A stretch of 8,615 bases of DNA from Globobulimina sp. Its lineage: Eukaryota > Foraminifera > Rotaliida. Positions 6,539 to 8,615 of this stretch are shown piece after piece; the first letter of the stretch is position 1, and every line of letters starts with the position of its first letter. Below the pieces are notes generated by a model. It saw nothing but the letters and a program-made list of their open reading frames with translations, did not search any database and was not told where the DNA came from. The stretch covers positions 1 to 8,615 of the forward strand of contig PIVH01000074.1 of the NCBI GenBank assembly GCA_003354225.1, written 5' to 3'. A program made the translations under genes and the position numbers.

Positions 6539-6688
6539 AGAGATAGGGAGTAAAAGAAGAGGGAAATGTGTATTATGTTTTTATCTCAGTTATAAACAGA
6601 GCTCCTTTGATATTGATTAGATTCTGATATATTGTGAGTGGCGCATAAAAATTGTGTTTTGTTTGCTTGCAAAGTATTATTTAATATG

Positions 6689-6880
6689 GTTTTAAAAAGT
6701 AGAATAAACGTCAGATCTTTATAAAAATAGAGATTATGGATGCAAGTAAAGAGATAAAATCATTTAATAAAAGGTTGCATGAATACTTTTAGGTATTTCA
6801 GGATTAGCGTAAAAATCCAAAAGGAAGCAGTGAAACATATGTGGTGTATAAAATAAATATAGAATAAAGTTTTAAAAAGT
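6689..6880 (+). repeat. Pair of short direct repeats in swapped order
   Basis: GTTTTAAAAAGT is followed by AGAATAAA at 6689-6708. At 6861-6880 the same two words occur in the opposite order, AGAATAAA then GTTTTAAAAAGT. Order-swapped (A-B, B-A) blocks recall the split repeats of some tyrosine-recombinase retroelements in miniature. The words are short and AT-rich, so chance remains possible. Confidence 0.35.
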
Positions 6881-6920
6881 TGTAAATATATATTTGTACA
6901 TAGTAAATGAGAAGATAGTC

Positions 6921-7886
6921 ATGGAATTATTTAGAACATCTTACAGAAGTTCGAAATATAGGATTTCAAGGCTGTATAAAAGGAGATGGTATTGGTATGA
7001 TATAATTCTTCCATTTATTGAAATGTGTGATAATGAAGAGGTCGTTTATCGTTTTATGTGTATTATTATGAAGAATAATTTAGAATTTGGGTGGAAAATA
7101 GGGATAGAAAATCCAGAACATAAAAAATTAAATCAAGAGACCTATTCTGAGAAAGAAATGGATCGAAAAAGTAGGATGGCCATAGCAATGGATTTGACGC
7201 AAAATATGAATATTGGTAAAGCAGTCGGTTGGTTAGGGAGTCCAAATGGGATCGTCCCGTTGTTTACGAGAGAGAAAGATGTTGATCCAGTGACGGGAGA
7301 GGTATTTGAATACAGAATAATTAGAGATGGAACAAAGGGATCAAAAATGTATCCATCATTGAATGATTTGACGCCGGATCACAAAGCAAATATAGTTTTG
7401 ATTTATTTAAAGGATATTTGTACATATTGTTATATTATGTATTTGATATGGGGACCGGGCTTCAAATTGGCCAAAACAGATTTGGCGACAGCATTTAGGC
7501 AGTTATATTTAGCAATAACTGAGCCTGAAAATTGTATTTATAAATTTGATAATAAATTAATTGCAGATTTATATGATTTTTGGGGAACCAGATCTGGTTC
7601 AAAACATACGCAAGATGTGGGACAATTGATTTGTAGGTATTTTAATATAAAAATAAATGGTTTAAATTTATTAAATGATATTAATGAAGGCATTGAAAAA
7701 AGAAATTTATTATATTTCTTTAGGAAGTTTAATAAAAAAATGAATGAAAAAATGAATGAAAGAAATAGGAATTATATTTATGATAATAAACTATTATTTA
7801 AATGGGATAGATTATGTGTAAAGAGATGGTTATTGGAGAATGAATTGGTGGAATTAGTCGTATTCGTAAAAAAACTTATTGTTTAA
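6921..7886 (+). CDS. Reverse transcriptase, N-terminal part (fingers and palm motifs A and B)
   Basis: This makes DNA from the element's RNA. Readable landmarks: a GIVPLFT segment, then YRIIRDGTKGSKMYPSLND (the R-[LI]-I-x-D...S-x-N-D region), motif A KTDLATAFRQLYL (catalytic Asp codon at 7479), then YKFDNKLIADLYDFWGTRSGS. That last segment lines up with the W-x-G-K-x-Y-V-D...PFGLRS(A/S)P segment I know from Ngaro/PAT-like RTs. Motif B keeps G-x-R-S but lacks the Pro. The first ATG is 6921; the frame is open from 6876. After RYF (about 7644) come some 80 Lys/Asn/Glu-rich residues that standard RTs lack, including a KMNEKMNER repeat. The frame stops at TAA 7884-7886, but motif C lies further on in frame +1 (see next CDS), so this is one gene broken, frameshifted or spliced. 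Confidence 0.85.
   Translation: MELFRTSYRSSKYRISRLYKRRWYWYDIILPFIEMCDNEEVVYRFMCIIMKNNLEFGWKIGIENPEHKKLNQETYSEKEMDRKSRMAIAMDLTQNMNIGKAVGWLGSPNGIVPLFTREKDVDPVTGEVFEYRIIRDGTKGSKMYPSLNDLTPDHKANIVLIYLKDICTYCYIMYLIWGPGFKLAKTDLATAFRQLYLAITEPENCIYKFDNKLIADLYDFWGTRSGSKHTQDVGQLICRYFNIKINGLNLLNDINEGIEKRNLLYFFRKFNKKMNEKMNERNRNYIYDNKLLFKWDRLCVKRWLLENELVELVVFVKKLIV
7735..7758 (+). repeat. 12-bp tandem duplication inside the RT insertion
   Basis: AAAAAATGAATG occurs twice in direct tandem and encodes Lys-Met-Asn-Glu repeats in the frame used here. It suggests slippage-driven growth of the extra segment between RT motifs B and C. Confidence 0.7.
7868..7875 (+). other. A7-C frameshift point in pol
   Basis: Seven A residues (7868-7874) followed by C lie in the only stretch where the upstream RT frame (to 7886) and the downstream frame (from 7870) are both open. 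A net +1 shift here joins the two. It could be a sequencing or assembly indel in the homopolymer, a real mutation, polymerase slippage, or programmed shifting. The A-AAA-AAC word is a classic -1 slippery heptamer, but the needed direction is +1, so classic -1 shifting does not explain it. Confidence 0.6.
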
Positions 7887-8615
7887 TGGGATGCGATTAC
7901 TGTCTTTTAATATACACAAAGCGAGAGAGGTTTTATCAGAGAATGAATTAGAAATTTTTATGGAGATGGATTTCTTTGATAAGTTAATTGAATTAAAATT
8001 AGAATGCAAACAATTATTAAAAGTAATTGTGAATAACTATGTTGATGATTACATGTTATTTCTCCCTCCCTCGCAGTCAGTGGCGAATGATTTATTTAAT
8101 CAGTTTTGTGATTTTATGAAGGAAGCAGGGTTGGTGGAGAAGGAAAAGAAAAGAGAAGGACCGGAGGACTATTTGGATCTGATTGGTTTTGATGTAGATA
8201 CAATGAATATGGATGTCATAATGAGGGAGGAGAAGATATTTAAAATTGAACAATTACTAAATGCAGCGCTATTTCATCAGGTTGTGGATTTGGTAACGTT
8301 TGAGTCGATTGTAGGGAAATTACAGAATTTCTCTGGTTTCAAATGGCCGGGAAAGGCTTTTTTGAAGAGACTCAGAGATAAATTATATAAATATATTAAG
8401 TTATATGGTAGAAAGAATGTGATAATCATATTGGAGAGATGGGAGATGTTGGATTTTTTGTGGTGGAAGAAGTACATTAGGATTGTATACAAAGTATCAA
8501 TTTTTGATGTATGTGATCCAATATATCCAGAGGATGAAATACATTTTGATGCAGCGACTAATGGCAGTCGGGAGACAGGTTGGTGTCCGGCGATTGGTTG
8601 TTGGTACAAAGGCAA
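7870..8615 (+). CDS. Reverse transcriptase, C-terminal part (motif C, thumb/connection) running into RNase H
   Basis: This frame is open from 7870 (after TAA 7867-7869) to the window end and continues from base 1 to 564 if the molecule is circular. Motif C is NNYVDDYMLF, with the catalytic Asp pair at codons 8044 and 8047. A motif D-like region follows (KEAGLVEKEKKREGP, then YLDLIGFDVDT), then a connection with FESIVGKLQNFSGFKWPGKAFLKRL and a WEMLDFLWWKKYI segment. Each has a counterpart at the same place in Ngaro/PAT-like pol proteins. RNase H begins at IHFDAATNG. About 56 residues before motif C (from NGMRLLSF on) look coding but have no usual counterpart. The first ATG in this frame (7891) would not restore motifs A and B, so independent translation is unlikely; it is the rest of the upstream RT frame. 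Confidence 0.85.
8497..8615. repeat. Terminal direct repeat, right copy (circle closure)
   Basis: This is the exact copy of bases 1-119. The reading frame that ends here in Tyr-Lys-Gly continues without a stop from base 1 onwards (Asn-Trp-Phe at base 118) to the TAA at 562-564. Joining the ends thus gives one continuous RT/RNase H frame. Confidence 0.95.

Larger units (their letters stand above)
6292..6920. other. Non-coding spacer between gag and pol
   Basis: No protein of useful length is seen. Three AATAAA hexamers cluster at 6501-6538, next to purine-rich runs, and could end the gag transcript. An 18-codon ORF starts at ATG 6736 (MDASKEIKSF and on); after two in-frame stops the same frame gives a coding-like stretch (RKNPKGSSETYVVYK, from 6808), perhaps an eroded exon. 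A 12-base word GTTTTAAAAAGT occurs at 6689-6700 and 6869-6880. The reverse transcriptase may thus be made from its own promoter or from a spliced RNA, since it is neither overlapping nor in close read-through distance of gag. Confidence 0.5.

Noticed and set aside
7869-7875. A-AAA-AAC as a classic -1 programmed frameshift site
   Set aside because: The downstream pol frame is +1 relative to the upstream one, so a -1 slip from the upstream frame would not reach it.
8277-8615. Minus-strand ORF at the right end
   Set aside because: It is antisense to the conserved RT connection/RNase H frame and has no recognisable motif.
1-8615. CRISPR array, tRNA or rRNA genes
   Set aside because: No regularly spaced repeats, cloverleaf or rRNA-like stretches were seen on either strand.

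Overview
This 8615-base window looks like one complete circular retroelement of the tyrosine-recombinase (DIRS/Ngaro/PAT-like) order, from an AT-rich eukaryote, probably a protist or another unsequenced microbial eukaryote. Every convincing gene is on the + strand. The first 119 bases (1-119) are repeated exactly as the last 119 (8497-8615), and this repeat lies inside a coding region (the start of the RNase H domain). The simplest reading is a circle of 8496 bp, or a head-to-tail array with that period, opened at an arbitrary point by the assembler. A period of 8496 is divisible by three, so the pol reading frame passes through the junction unbroken.

Read around the circle, the order is: leader/junction region (2908-3387); a Gag-like ORF with a Lys-Pro repeat linker (3388-4791); a T-rich, intron-like gap; a second Gag-like ORF with zinc-binding clusters (5080-6291); a non-coding spacer (6292-6920); reverse transcriptase (6921-7886, then in another frame 7870-8615); RNase H (1-564, in frame with the end of the window); a ~1 kb non-coding spacer (565-1650); and a tyrosine recombinase (1651-2907). 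Gag - RT - RNase H - tyrosine recombinase is the order known for Ngaro/DIRS-type elements. Such elements are thought to reverse-transcribe their RNA into a circular DNA, which the recombinase then integrates. No methyltransferase, integrase of the DDE type, aspartic protease or envelope gene was recognised.

Eukaryotic origin is supported by the gene families, CCHC-type knuckles, AATAAA signals after the genes, intron-like features and T-rich non-coding DNA against purine-rich coding strands. The standard code fits: Trp is TGG, and the ORFs end in TAA or TAG. There is no sign of flanking host genes.

The most unusual points are the circular form itself, a ~130-residue excess between RT motifs B and C with a frame change at an A7 run, the Gag region split by an in-phase intron-like segment, and a 12-8-12 bp inverted repeat of lox-like geometry in the junction region upstream of gag. 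All family assignments are from reading motifs by eye; no database search was run.
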